Shown here piece after piece: positions 17,470 to 25,600 of a DNA stretch of 51,049 nucleotides. The notes beneath the pieces were generated by a model, which saw nothing but the letters and a program-made list of their open reading frames with translations, did not search any database and had not been told where the DNA came from. The position numbers and the translations under genes were made by a program. The DNA lies in the NCBI GenBank assembly GCA_035654775.1, contig DASRWB010000004.1, forward strand, positions 1 through 51,049, given 5' to 3'. Positions within the stretch are counted from its first letter, which is position 1. The number at the start of each line of letters is the position of its first letter. Origin of the DNA: HKST-UBA85 sp035654775. Lineage in GTDB: Bacteria > Bacteroidota > Bacteroidia > Flavobacteriales > Flavobacteriaceae.

Positions 17470-18117
17470 TTAATACCTAACTTCAAAAAGGTCTCCCATA
17501 TGAGTTTGTCTCCACATAGTTACATTAACATCTTCATTCAAATTTTCTCTCTCATTTGAATCACTTAAAAAAGAAAAACTTACCATTTGATGTCCCCTTA
17601 AAAGTGTTAATAGCCTTTGCCATAAAACTCTATTTTTTACATTAAGACCATCTTCTGTTTTCCAATAATTTTGCGCCCACTTAATAGTATCTCCTAATGA
17701 AATAGCATTAATAATGTTTTTAGATTCTGTATAAATTTTTAAATAACTAGATACTCTAATTTGTTCAAGTCCATTAATTATGGCAAGTAATTCTAATCTT
17801 TCCTGTGTAGTATTAGAATAACCTTTTGAATAATTAAGAACCACACCTCTCACGGTTATAGAATACGCAACCCCCCCGTCGCCATATTCCTCATCGTCAT
17901 AATCTTCATATAGACTTCCTAATGCACGTAATTTAATCATAGGATACTCTTCATACTCTTCGCTATCTCTTAACCTGACCCATTCATTTTCCAGAGAAAT
18001 TGATGGCAATTCAATGCAATCTTGAATAGCGCAGAAAGCTTCGTCTATGTCTAACTTTTTCTTTTTTGTTTCTACTTTTTTGTCAGTCTTAGACTGAACT
18101 TTTTCAATTGTTTTCAT
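17470..18117 (-). CDS. RNase H-like fold protein, catalytic residues partly lost
   Basis: This is a 215-residue protein. Residues 1-60 are charged and probably disordered or an extra domain. From about 62 on it follows the RNase HI pattern: GDGGVAYSITVRGVVLNYSKGY, TTQERLELLAIINGLE (family NRMEL; E109 is the expected catalytic Glu), IYTESKNIINAI (family YTDS; here E131 replaces Asp), WAQNYWKTEDGLNVKNRVLW and LLRGHQMVSFSFL. The first catalytic Asp (family TDGS) aligns with ALGS here, that is Leu. It therefore looks like an RNase HI relative that has lost or changed two catalytic acids and may bind hybrids rather than cut them. The island location suggests a role in element replication or defence; that part is inference. 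Confidence 0.55.
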   Translation of the reverse strand: MKTIEKVQSKTDKKVETKKKKLDIDEAFCAIQDCIELPSISLENEWVRLRDSEEYEEYPMIKLRALGSLYEDYDDEEYGDGGVAYSITVRGVVLNYSKGYSNTTQERLELLAIINGLEQIRVSSYLKIYTESKNIINAISLGDTIKWAQNYWKTEDGLNVKNRVLWQRLLTLLRGHQMVSFSFLSDSNERENLNEDVNVTMWRQTHMGDLFEVRY

Positions 18118-18218
18118 AATTATAAAATTTAAAATGTTTATATATTTAACTTATATCTCCAAGCCGATTTTTTGTACTGCTAAACAGTCATAAATTTTTG
18201 TTAAAATTTAAATTCTAG

Positions 18219-18265
18219 GCATAAAAAAACCACTTCGTTTGAAGTGGTAAATTTTCTATTTATGC
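18219..18265 (-). terminator. Terminator-like nested hairpin
   Basis: A perfect inner stem ACCACTTC / GAAGTGGT with a 4-base loop sits inside an outer GCATAAA / TTTATGC pairing. On the minus strand the inner stem is followed by seven T. It could end transcripts that run from the immunity-like genes across the repeat region. Confidence 0.65.
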
Positions 18266-18293
18266 AAAATCAATGGATATACCATTTTTGCTT

Positions 18294-18470
18294 GACTGTC
18301 AATCTTTCACAAATAATTCTAATTAAATCACCTTAATTTAGTTTTTAAAGCATAAGTAATAAATCGGCAGACCTATTTAACAGTTTTCTAACTGACAATC
18401 TATCAGAAATAATTTTAGTTAAATCGCTTAAATTCAGTTATTTTAAGCATAATCTAATATTGGCAGGTGT
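18294..18470. repeat. Two imperfect copies of an 80-bp unit, period about 97 bp
   Basis: Shared blocks in the same order are: GACTG(T/A)CAATCT.TCA, AAATAATT.TA.TTAAATC, TTAA.TT.AGTT.TT..AAGCATAA and T..T..CGGCAG or T.ATTGGCAG. The differences are scattered substitutions with one or two indels, so the duplication is old or the units are kept under selection. Confidence 0.6.
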
Positions 18471-18527
18471 AAAACTTAAGTATGATGTTTAAATCCCTTT
18501 TGTAATACACATCTATACCTACTACCA

Positions 18528-18917
18528 TTATAGTACTTTATTCTGTCCAATCCAATGATCGGTCAAGTTTCCTTGGTCATCATACTTCTTTGCCCAAAGG
18601 CTTACACCCTCATCACTGAATTCTTCATGATAAATCAGAGCACCTTGTTCATTCCAATATTTCTTTGCTCCATAAAATCCACCATATTTTTCGTAGTATT
18701 CAGTTTCTATTTGCCCGTTTAAAAAATACTCGACCTGTCTTCCATGAATTACTCCATCTCTATATTCTCCTTCAGATAATAATTGACTGGTTCCATTGAA
18801 ATACTCTTCAATTATCCCAGTAAAAGGTATTCCGTTATACAATGATATACCTCCACCCCAATTGGTAGGCTTTAAATCTAATGTTAAGTTCGGATCATTT
18901 ATATCTATTCTATCCAT
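18528..18917 (-). CDS. MORN / YwqK-type repeat protein, immunity- or antitoxin-like
   Basis: This is a 129-residue protein with repeated motifs of the type G.Y.....G....YF.NGQ....Y: GEYRDGVIHGRQVEYFLNGQ, YYEKYGGFYGAKKYWNEQG and HEEFSDEGVSLWAKKYDDQG. These are MORN-like beta-hairpin repeats as found in YwqK-family proteins, which are called antitoxins or immunity proteins in polymorphic toxin systems. No signal peptide is seen. It lies 9 bases after the SMI1/KNR4-like gene. No matching toxin is present in the island. Confidence 0.65.
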   Translation of the reverse strand: MDRIDINDPNLTLDLKPTNWGGGISLYNGIPFTGIIEEYFNGTSQLLSEGEYRDGVIHGRQVEYFLNGQIETEYYEKYGGFYGAKKYWNEQGALIYHEEFSDEGVSLWAKKYDDQGNLTDHWIGQNKVL

Positions 18918-18926
18918 AATTAATAC

Positions 18927-19403
18927 CTACATAGGGTTTCTCCCTTCCTTTACCGCTTCAATACCTAAATTAATTAGATGACTTAAGGTATAACCCATTG
19001 GCTCGTCTAATGCTCTCTCTCTACTTATAGCATCTGAAGTATATGAATATACCATTGGATCAATTTGATCTTCATCTAAATACACAAACAAAAATTGATC
19101 ACTAGCATAGTTATCTATTATATAAAATGGACGGTTAAGTATGTTTCCATCTTCTTGCATTTCATTCCTAAGTTCGTCTTGCATTTCCTGTTGACTCTGC
19201 CAAATACTGTAATCTAAGACATAGCAAAAATTTCCTGCCAAATACAATAATTCCCTAAGTGATTTAGGAAATTGATTACCACTATTCCATGCTTGCTCTA
19301 ACACTTCAATTTCAGACACAGCAAGACCCTGATTAACAAAGGTATGTCCAACTCCTACCTGTATTGGATTATCTTTTAAGCTTATTAATATTTCAATTTC
19401 CAT
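18927..19403 (-). CDS. SMI1/KNR4 (SUKH) family protein, probable orphan immunity protein
   Basis: This 158-residue acidic protein has features of the SUKH superfamily: IEVLEQAWNSGNQFPKSLRELLYLAGNFCYVLD (family ...LP.....L....G), then a beta-rich domain with FYIIDNYASDQFLFVYLDEDQIDPMVYSYT, and a C-terminal helix SHLINLGIEAVKEG. SUKH proteins commonly neutralise nuclease or deaminase toxins of contact-dependent systems, and also occur in phage elements. It forms a two-gene unit with the MORN-like gene. Confidence 0.65.
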   Translation of the reverse strand: MEIEILISLKDNPIQVGVGHTFVNQGLAVSEIEVLEQAWNSGNQFPKSLRELLYLAGNFCYVLDYSIWQSQQEMQDELRNEMQEDGNILNRPFYIIDNYASDQFLFVYLDEDQIDPMVYSYTSDAISRERALDEPMGYTLSHLINLGIEAVKEGRNPM

Positions 19404-19569
19404 ATATCTATTGTATAAGTTGTAACATACCCATCAACTTCATTCTATATCAGAAGTGTTTTGTGATTGTAGGTATTTGGAAACTACGGAGTTTTGAAAT
19501 AGAGACATTCTTATTGTTTAGTTGGACAATAAATATACAAAGTGAATGTATTAAGTGCTAATGTTCTTA

Positions 19570-20205
19570 TCAATCTTCTTTTAAAAATTCCACAATCTTT
19601 ACTAGGTCGTCCACAATTATTCGTTTATCAATCATTCGCAAGTTTCTGTATGCGATATTATGATGACCTCCAAAACATTTTTTAAGCTTAACTCCAGAGC
19701 CACAAAAGCAATCATCTCTTATGGATAATTTATCTCCATTTACATAATCATACATTGTCTGCACAATTTTATAATTGTTATCTATTTTAAGTATGTCTTG
19801 ATAACTTTCCAATATCCCAAAAGTACCATGCGAGTATTCAGAAGTAAAATACTTTCCATGTATCTCGTAATAGGAGTTATTTCTAAAGAAAGGTATCACA
19901 ATATGTGAAATAAACAATTGTAAAGACTTAATCTTGGTTCTTAACAGAATTTGGGACTTTGCAGTTGTGGTAAAACAGCAACCCCCTGATTTTGGATAAA
20001 TATGTCTATCCATTTTCCAAGGTATTCTGTTTCCGACTTCATACACGTCGGGGAAAAAATCTGGATAACCATTAAGCGATATTACAACATCATAATAATC
20101 ACTATTGGAAATCCAGATTTTACCATAAAACTCATTTTTGGAAGTATCGAAGTTTAGATCTTTATTATTCTTTAAAACATCATCAATTTCTTTCTGTATC
20201 AGCAT
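19570..20205 (-). CDS. E2-like protein of a short type II CBASS, with C-terminal SEC-C zinc motif
   Basis: This is a 211-residue protein. The first about 120 residues follow the pattern of prokaryotic E2 (Cap2-type) proteins: FYGKIWISNSDYYDVVISLN, YPDFFPDVYEVGNRIPWKMD, then RHIYPKSGGCCFTTTAKSQ, where Cys76 or Cys77 after a His-x7-GG stretch is the candidate thioester cysteine. Residues 164-182 are a SEC-C type metal motif, CFCGSGVKLKKCFGGHH. The gene overlaps the 3' end of the CD-NTase gene by 23 bases and is last in the operon. In short type II CBASS an E2-only enzyme links to or primes the cyclase; that role is inferred. No E1 or JAB peptidase is present. The SEC-C fusion is unusual to my knowledge. 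Confidence 0.75.
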   Translation of the reverse strand: MLIQKEIDDVLKNNKDLNFDTSKNEFYGKIWISNSDYYDVVISLNGYPDFFPDVYEVGNRIPWKMDRHIYPKSGGCCFTTTAKSQILLRTKIKSLQLFISHIVIPFFRNNSYYEIHGKYFTSEYSHGTFGILESYQDILKIDNNYKIVQTMYDYVNGDKLSIRDDCFCGSGVKLKKCFGGHHNIAYRNLRMIDKRIIVDDLVKIVEFLKED

Positions 20206-21193
20206 ACGGTTTTGGTGTTATTGTAGCTGAGCCTAATGCACTAGACAACATATTACTCCTCGTCTTTTCGTCTTCATCTTTACCAAGTGGAAATCTATCT
20301 CCAAATTGGTTATTTCTCAAAATCTCGGAAGCCTTTTTAAAGTTATCCTCTTCCTTAGCTTTTTCGCAATCATTTACTAAACTCTCAAGTGTATTCATAA
20401 AGTTTTCCTTCCTAGTTTGCGAATAGCTCTGAAACAAATCTTCATCATCAGGAGTTGTAGGTCTAAAACATTCAAATTTCTCATTTAATGTTTCCAAAAT
20501 TGCTTTAACAGTCAACCTAAATGCATCATCTAAATTATCTTTATCAACATAATTGTTGGTTGCTAAAATGGTTAGTTCAAACCCACTTGGCAATTTTAAA
20601 TTGGAATTCTTATTCTCTCTAAAGTTTTTCCAAGCCTTAAGACACCTAACAATAGCTTCCAATCTAAACTTCTCTTTCTTTTCATTGTTAAACCATTGGT
20701 AGAATGCTTTTGGGTCACTCAATATCCAACCTTTAGACCTATGCGCTAATTCTATTTCTTCATCATTGTAATATATAGGTAAGTCTATGTGATGTCCATC
20801 GGAAAACACAACCCTAATACAAGTTGTTTTTCTAATTGGGGTTTTGCTTGTATATCCATCTACGGATTGGAATACCCAGTCATGCCATGTGTCAATACTT
20901 TTTCTATTGTTTTCCCCTTCCTTTTCAATAAAGTATATTCCGTCATCCAAATCATATTTATATAGTTTATTACCTTCTTCGTCATATTCCACAATAGGAT
21001 TAATGCTCGTATTCATCTTCATTGAACCCTGACTATGAAACTTGGGCTGTAGCTCTTTGGGTTTATTTTCTTTAAACCAGTTTTGAATTCTAGTTCTTAA
21101 ATTTTTACTACTTGTCTTTAAACTTTCTTTTTTTGAAGGAGTTAATTTTACAACTCCATCAAACTCGTTATATTCTTTATTTAATGTTGCCAT
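20183..21193 (-). CDS. CBASS CD-NTase (cyclic oligonucleotide synthase)
   Basis: This 336-residue cGAS/DncV-like nucleotidyltransferase has all polymerase-beta fold signatures: the GS loop in KFHSQGSMKMNTSINP (G56, S57), the metal pair in YDLDDGIYF (D81, D83) and the third acid in HHIDLPIYY (D137). The C-terminal half is helical with CLKAWKNF. Such enzymes sense phage infection and make a cyclic di- or trinucleotide that activates the effector. It starts 7 bases after the Cap15-like gene and overlaps the E2 gene by 23 bases. The C-terminus ends ...TPKPYADTERN. The exact clade and product cannot be told by eye. Confidence 0.9.
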   Translation of the reverse strand: MATLNKEYNEFDGVVKLTPSKKESLKTSSKNLRTRIQNWFKENKPKELQPKFHSQGSMKMNTSINPIVEYDEEGNKLYKYDLDDGIYFIEKEGENNRKSIDTWHDWVFQSVDGYTSKTPIRKTTCIRVVFSDGHHIDLPIYYNDEEIELAHRSKGWILSDPKAFYQWFNNEKKEKFRLEAIVRCLKAWKNFRENKNSNLKLPSGFELTILATNNYVDKDNLDDAFRLTVKAILETLNEKFECFRPTTPDDEDLFQSYSQTRKENFMNTLESLVNDCEKAKEEDNFKKASEILRNNQFGDRFPLGKDEDEKTRSNMLSSALGSATITPKPYADTERN

Positions 21194-21200
21194 GTTTCGC

Positions 21201-21836
21201 CTATTTTTTACTAATAAAATCTTTTAAAATTCCCTTACTCATGTATGGATCTCTTTCTGTATAATACCTACCACTTAACTTTTTAACCTTACCATCTTTT
21301 TCAAACTTTAAAATTTCAGTACCAAAATGAGTATTTAGGTTTTTACTTAAGTGCTTACCATCATTCAAATAATTATAAATCAACGTATAGCCGTTTCCAC
21401 TTTTACACTTTTCAACATACATATTTTGGTTTACAGATGGCGAGGATAATTCCCCATTCTCATCATATGTTTTTGTAGAAATTGCAATTTTACTACCTGA
21501 TTGCCTTATAACTTTTACCTGTCTTTTTCTGCCAGTTTTCAAGTTCTTCTTTCTATCTAAATACTGATACTCAATAACCCCCTCATAAGTACCAGAAAAA
21601 TCGTCTACCCTATATAACCACTTAAATGGAGGACAGTTCCATAAAAATTCATCTATTAGAAACATAATGCCACTTACCACAACAACTGTAGAAGGAAACT
21701 TTAAGTATGGATTTGAAAGGTATTGATTAATGATTGGGAATAACCAATCAGTTACAAGTTCAATTACTAGACCTAAGACAATAATTAGACTTACCAAAAT
21801 GCCAGGGTGAATATATTTAAAGTAATTTTTTTCCAT
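21201..21836 (-). CDS. Cap15-like CBASS effector: two transmembrane helices plus beta-barrel
   Basis: This is a 211-residue protein. Hydrophobic helices are at about 12-33 (ILVSLIIVLGLVIELVTDWL) and 47-65 (FPSTVVVVSGIMFLIDEFLW). From residue 73 on a beta-rich soluble domain starts with WLYRVDDFSGTYEGVIEYQY and continues with alternating strands (RQVKVIRQSGSKIAISTKTY, GYTLIYNYLN, KKLSGRYYTERDP). That is the layout of Cap15 (the SMODS-associated 2TM-beta family), whose barrel binds the cyclic nucleotide and whose helices then oligomerise and disrupt the inner membrane, killing the infected cell. Spacing to the neighbours is 3 and 7 bases, so it belongs to the same operon as the CD-NTase. Confidence 0.85.
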   Translation of the reverse strand: MEKNYFKYIHPGILVSLIIVLGLVIELVTDWLFPIINQYLSNPYLKFPSTVVVVSGIMFLIDEFLWNCPPFKWLYRVDDFSGTYEGVIEYQYLDRKKNLKTGRKRQVKVIRQSGSKIAISTKTYDENGELSSPSVNQNMYVEKCKSGNGYTLIYNYLNDGKHLSKNLNTHFGTEILKFEKDGKVKKLSGRYYTERDPYMSKGILKDFISKK

Positions 21837-21839
21837 ACT

Positions 21840-22070
21840 CTAACCTTTACTTTTTCGTGGATCGTTAGATTTCGGATAAGTTCTTTCTTCCTGAAATCCC
21901 CCTTTGTTTTTATGGATTTTCAATGAACCTCCTCCTTGCGACTTAACAAAATTGCTTGCCTGTTTGATGGCATCAACTTTATTAGAATCAATTACTTTAG
22001 ATGCTCGTTCAGCATTCTCCTTTTTTACCTTGTACTTGTTGTCCTCGTAGACTAAATGATAATTTTTCAT
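21840..22070 (-). CDS. DUF2188-type small protein, first gene of the CBASS operon
   Basis: This is a 76-residue basic protein, MKNYHLVYEDNKYKVKKENA, then ERASKVIDSNKVDAIKQASN and GGGSLKIHKNKGGFQEERTYP. The pattern (H/Y-V.....W/Y.VK...A.RA......K..A...A......GG.L.IH...G....E.TY) is that of DUF2188. Its stop is 3 bases from the start of the Cap15-like gene, so the two are translated from one mRNA. The function of DUF2188 is unknown; here it could be an accessory or regulator of CBASS. The ATG at 22070 is the only sensible start. Confidence 0.75.
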   Translation of the reverse strand: MKNYHLVYEDNKYKVKKENAERASKVIDSNKVDAIKQASNFVKSQGGGSLKIHKNKGGFQEERTYPKSNDPRKSKG

Positions 22071-22141
22071 CTGCTATTAATCATTTAAATAAAGTCAGCA
22101 TTTATCGGGGCTAACATTAACCGAGAAAGGAAATCACAATG

Positions 22142-22173
22142 ATTTTGGCGGAAAGAAAAATATATTATATTTG
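22142..22173 (+). promoter_or_regulatory. Strong Bacteroidota-type promoter pointing away from CBASS
   Basis: A -33-like TTTTGG at 22143-22148 and a perfect -7 box TATATTTG at 22166-22173 are separated by 17-18 bases, close to the Bacteroidota sigma consensus. It drives plus-strand transcription from about 22180. No open frame follows before a terminator. Confidence 0.7.
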
Positions 22174-22179
22174 CCCGAC

Positions 22180-22268
22180 AAAAATATGAGCGGTATATCC
22201 TTTCAAAGCAAACCGCTCTTTAATCCAAATTAAAGTCCTTTCAGTAACGGGTTAGGACTTTTTTATTT
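22180..22268 (+). ncRNA. Candidate structured small RNA beside the CBASS operon
   Basis: Starting about 7 bases after the -7 box, the transcript would be about 85-90 nt. It holds a 7-bp hairpin GAGCGGT / ACCGCTC (22188-22194 with 22212-22218) with a 17-base loop. Next come a short linker and an 8-bp terminator hairpin AAAGTCCT / AGGACTTT (22232-22239 with 22254-22261) followed by T-rich sequence. CCTTTC occurs in both the first loop and the start of the second. No plausible protein frame is present. It is divergent from and about 110 bases away from the CBASS start. Its function is unknown; it could be a regulator of the operon, an RNA ligand, or an independent small RNA of the island. Confidence 0.6.
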
Positions 22269-22416
22269 CTCATAATTAAGTCAAGCATTATGCCAAATTG
22301 TTAAGGGATTCTTAAAATTCTTAAATTCTTAGAATAATGTCAGATTGTCATACGTTCTTTTACGGAAATCCTCAACAAATCTTTAAAAATCAAATATTTA
22401 TTACATTCATGTCAGT
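22269..22416. other. Non-coding gap after the small RNA
   Basis: About 150 AT-rich bases with short TTCTTAAA-type direct repeats near 22310-22335. No gene or clear site is seen. Confidence 0.4.
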
Positions 22417-22680
22417 TTATTTTGACACTTTTTTCCTGTAAAAATCATTTATAGAAGAATTTGGATTGGCCTTTTTCCATTCAGCTAATTCATCTAACGT
22501 ATTATCAACTTTTAAGGTGGTTTTAGGTGGTTTTATGGAAGATTCGACATATCCGTCGTTGTTTACGTTTAATGCCGTTAGCAATGCCCTATAATTTGCT
22601 TTCTTGGTTCTATGCCATCTTTAGGAAGATTAGAAAAATAGAATGAGGAAGTATCATCAACTACATTTATAAAAACGGAA
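22417..22680 (-). pseudogene. Frameshifted remnant of a gene 3' end, containing repeat copy A
   Basis: On the minus strand one frame reads KIDSVFINVVDDTSSFYFSN then LPKDGI and stops shortly after. Shifting by one base continues it as TKKANYRALLTALNVNNDGY, VESSIKPPKTTLKVDNTLDE, LAEWKKANPNSSINDFYRKK and then a stop at 22417-22419. This looks like the C-terminal part of one protein broken by a one-base loss near 22610. No start is present; the 5' part is replaced by the end of the FG-GAP gene. Family not recognised. Confidence 0.55.
22431..22593 (+). repeat. 163-bp direct repeat, copy A
   Basis: It differs from copy B (26313-26475) at five positions with no gaps, about 97 percent identical. The two copies flank the FG-GAP gene in the same orientation. 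Confidence 0.85.
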
Positions 22681-25600
22681 TCAATTTTTAATAATTTTAA
22701 AAACGGCTATCTTATTATTGGTTAGAATTTTAATCAAAAAAGTACCATTATTTAACTTAGACAAATCTATTTCATCATTTGTAGCATTAGGGTTGGATTC
22801 AATCATTTTTTGCCCTAGCAAATTGTAAACTTCTATTACGTCTATGTTACTAATTGCTTTAATATACAATAAGCCATCTGTTGGATTTGGATAGAGCTTA
22901 ATATTTTCCAATTCATTTTCAGCAACGGATAAACTTTCTACTATCTCTGTTGACACAGTATTTGTTCTAACTGGGGAATTGAAATCAAAGTAAATATCTG
23001 CAAAATTATAAATGATATCGCCAACTTCAACATCCTGTTTAGGTTTGATTTTATATGCTATATAACCATGAGATTCAGGTTCATTGGAAGTACTATCAGG
23101 AAGGTGTATATTTTCAAAAATAAAATCAATAGTTCCCCCGTCAACTATTTCAACCCGTCCTTCATGGCTCATTGTCTCTAATTGAATTGTAGACCAATCT
23201 AACTTTTGATCTAATTTATTGTTGACTCTTATATTAATAGCGTCTGCATTACCATTATTTTGAAAGCGTATCAAATAATGTAAATACTTATCAATATCAT
23301 CATAATAAATTTCTTCTCCCTCTAGGACAATTATATCATTAGGATCCCAAGAATTTACAACCTCCTGAATTAAGTTGAATATATTGTCTTCCTCATTAAA
23401 ATCAAATTCACTTGGCAAAATGGAAGCTGTTATATTCAAGACATCACCCACTGATATATTTTCAATACTAGGAGATAATATGACCTCAATACTTCTAGTT
23501 TCAAAAGGAAGTAAATTAGAATACCCAAAGGTAATTGAGTCTGTTGTTTGGGAACTTATGTCCCCATTAGTACTTATCAAATCAAAAAGAGCAGTATCAT
23601 ATTCTAAAATAATTTGTCCATTTTGTGAAGTAGTTCCACTATTTCTATAAACTATTGTATATACTGTATTAAAACCAACTCTTAATTCTGAAGGCGGATA
23701 AATTACTATTGACAAATCACTTGTTTCTTGATTTCCATAAATACAGAAATTGTTGGTTTCTACATTCCCAAAATCTACAAAATCAAAATTATAAGAGGAT
23801 GGGGAAACTGTAAAATAACTAGGAAGCTCAGATGAAATTTGATTTGTAAACATTCCTTCATCAACTGGCATTTCATAGCTACCAGATAAACTAGTAAAGG
23901 TTGAAAAACTGTGATCTCCATTCTGTGCTGTAACTAAAACATAGTTCACTCCTAAATCTCCAGTAGAACACCCATCTAAATTAATATCATACTTAACTTG
24001 TCCTTGAATAGAATTTCCTAAATATCCAAGATTTTCATACCAAGAGGTAAAAACATTTAACTCTTGATCAGTATTTGTTGCAACTCGGACAACAAAAAAG
24101 TCTACATCGCCATCTAAATCAATATCAGATGTCAAAAAATTTGCAAAAGATGGATATTCATTATAACCGATTATATTGTTTGAGCTAAAATTACCCAATC
24201 CATTATCATTTTCATACCACCCAAGAAAGCTTTCATTATTTCCAGATCCAGGTTTTGAGTAAATTATATCCTTATCACCATCTCCATCAACATCAACTAG
24301 TTTAACCTTTTTACAAGAAGAATTAGGTATTGAATGACTAATAAAATCACCTCCAAAACCGTCATTATTCTCAAACCAAGTAATTGTTCCGCCAACATTA
24401 TTAGAATAAATAAAGTCAATATCTCCATCTCCGTCTATGTCCGAAGAATCAATTCCCCCTGAATTTACTGAATCAGAAATTAAATGTTCAGTAGTGAAAG
24501 TGCCAAGACCATCAGAGTTTTCTAACCACACTAATTTAATTGTTGAACCAGTGGAATATACGGTTACAATATCAATATCACTGTCTAAATCAACATCTAT
24601 CATGATAGTTTCTATTGCCCATACATTTAAAATATTTATTGCATTACTAAAGCTAGCAAGTCCATCAATATTTTCATACCAGTTGAATGCACTCCCGTTT
24701 GAACCATCAAAATTTGAAACTAAAATATCATTATCTCCATCTCCATCTACATCAGCGACATTAATATATTCAGGTTCTACAAGATTATCAATAAGTATAA
24801 AATTACTAAATACGCCCTCTCCATTTAAATTCTCAAACCATAATAATTTATCTATACCTCCAAAAGCACCAATAATATCTAAATCGCCATCACCATCTAA
24901 GTCACTATATTTAACTGAATTAACATGAGAAGGAACTAATTCTGAAATCAAGATAGGAGGTTCATAAGTTCCTAATTCCTGTTTACCTTTAAATAAATAA
25001 ATACCATGACCAGCAGAAAATAGCAAGTCTTTTATTCCGTCATTATTAACGTCATTAAAATCTAAAGTTCCGTTTCTTAGTGAAGTGTAAGGAATACCAT
25101 CGAAATTAAACTCTCCCAAATTTCCATTCCCATCAATATTTTCATACCAACCGTGCATACCGTTTGAATCACCTTTTAAAAATATATCTACATCATTATC
25201 ACCATCATAATCTCCAAACTCAAGTATTATAGTATTAGAAATAGGCTTTGTAGTGAACTCACTTAAATTTCCATTCCCATCATTTTTTACTATTATCAAA
25301 GTATTATCTCCTGCTGAAGTTCCAACAAAATCCATGTCATTATCTGAATCAATGTCAATTTGTTTTAAATTAGATAAATAAGACAATGACGTTTGATAAA
25401 GAAATTGCTGATCCATAAACGTTCCATCGATATTTTCATACCATGAAATACTACCCAAATCTCCAAGCACAATAATATCCAAATCTCCATCTAATTCTCT
25501 ATCAACAATATTCAAATCTGAGTTACTTCCTTCATAATCTATAATTGTTGTTTCACCAAATGTCCCCTGTCCATCAATATTTTTAGACCATCTTATCGAT

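Larger units (their letters stand above)
18118..18527. other. 410-bp non-coding region with imperfect tandem repeats and a hairpin
   Basis: No gene is seen here. The region holds a strong hairpin (18219-18265) and two imperfect copies, about 75-80 percent alike, of an 80-base unit (18294-18373 and about 18391-18470). It lies between the end of the MORN-like gene and the start of the RNase H-like gene, so it must also contain the latter's promoter. Confidence 0.6.

Noticed and set aside
18294..18470. CRISPR array
   Set aside because: There are only two units, each about 80 bases and imperfect, with no constant short repeat and no cas genes.
22180..22268. Retron msr-msd RNA
   Set aside because: No reverse transcriptase gene is present in the island and the RNA is too short with no inverted flanking repeats.
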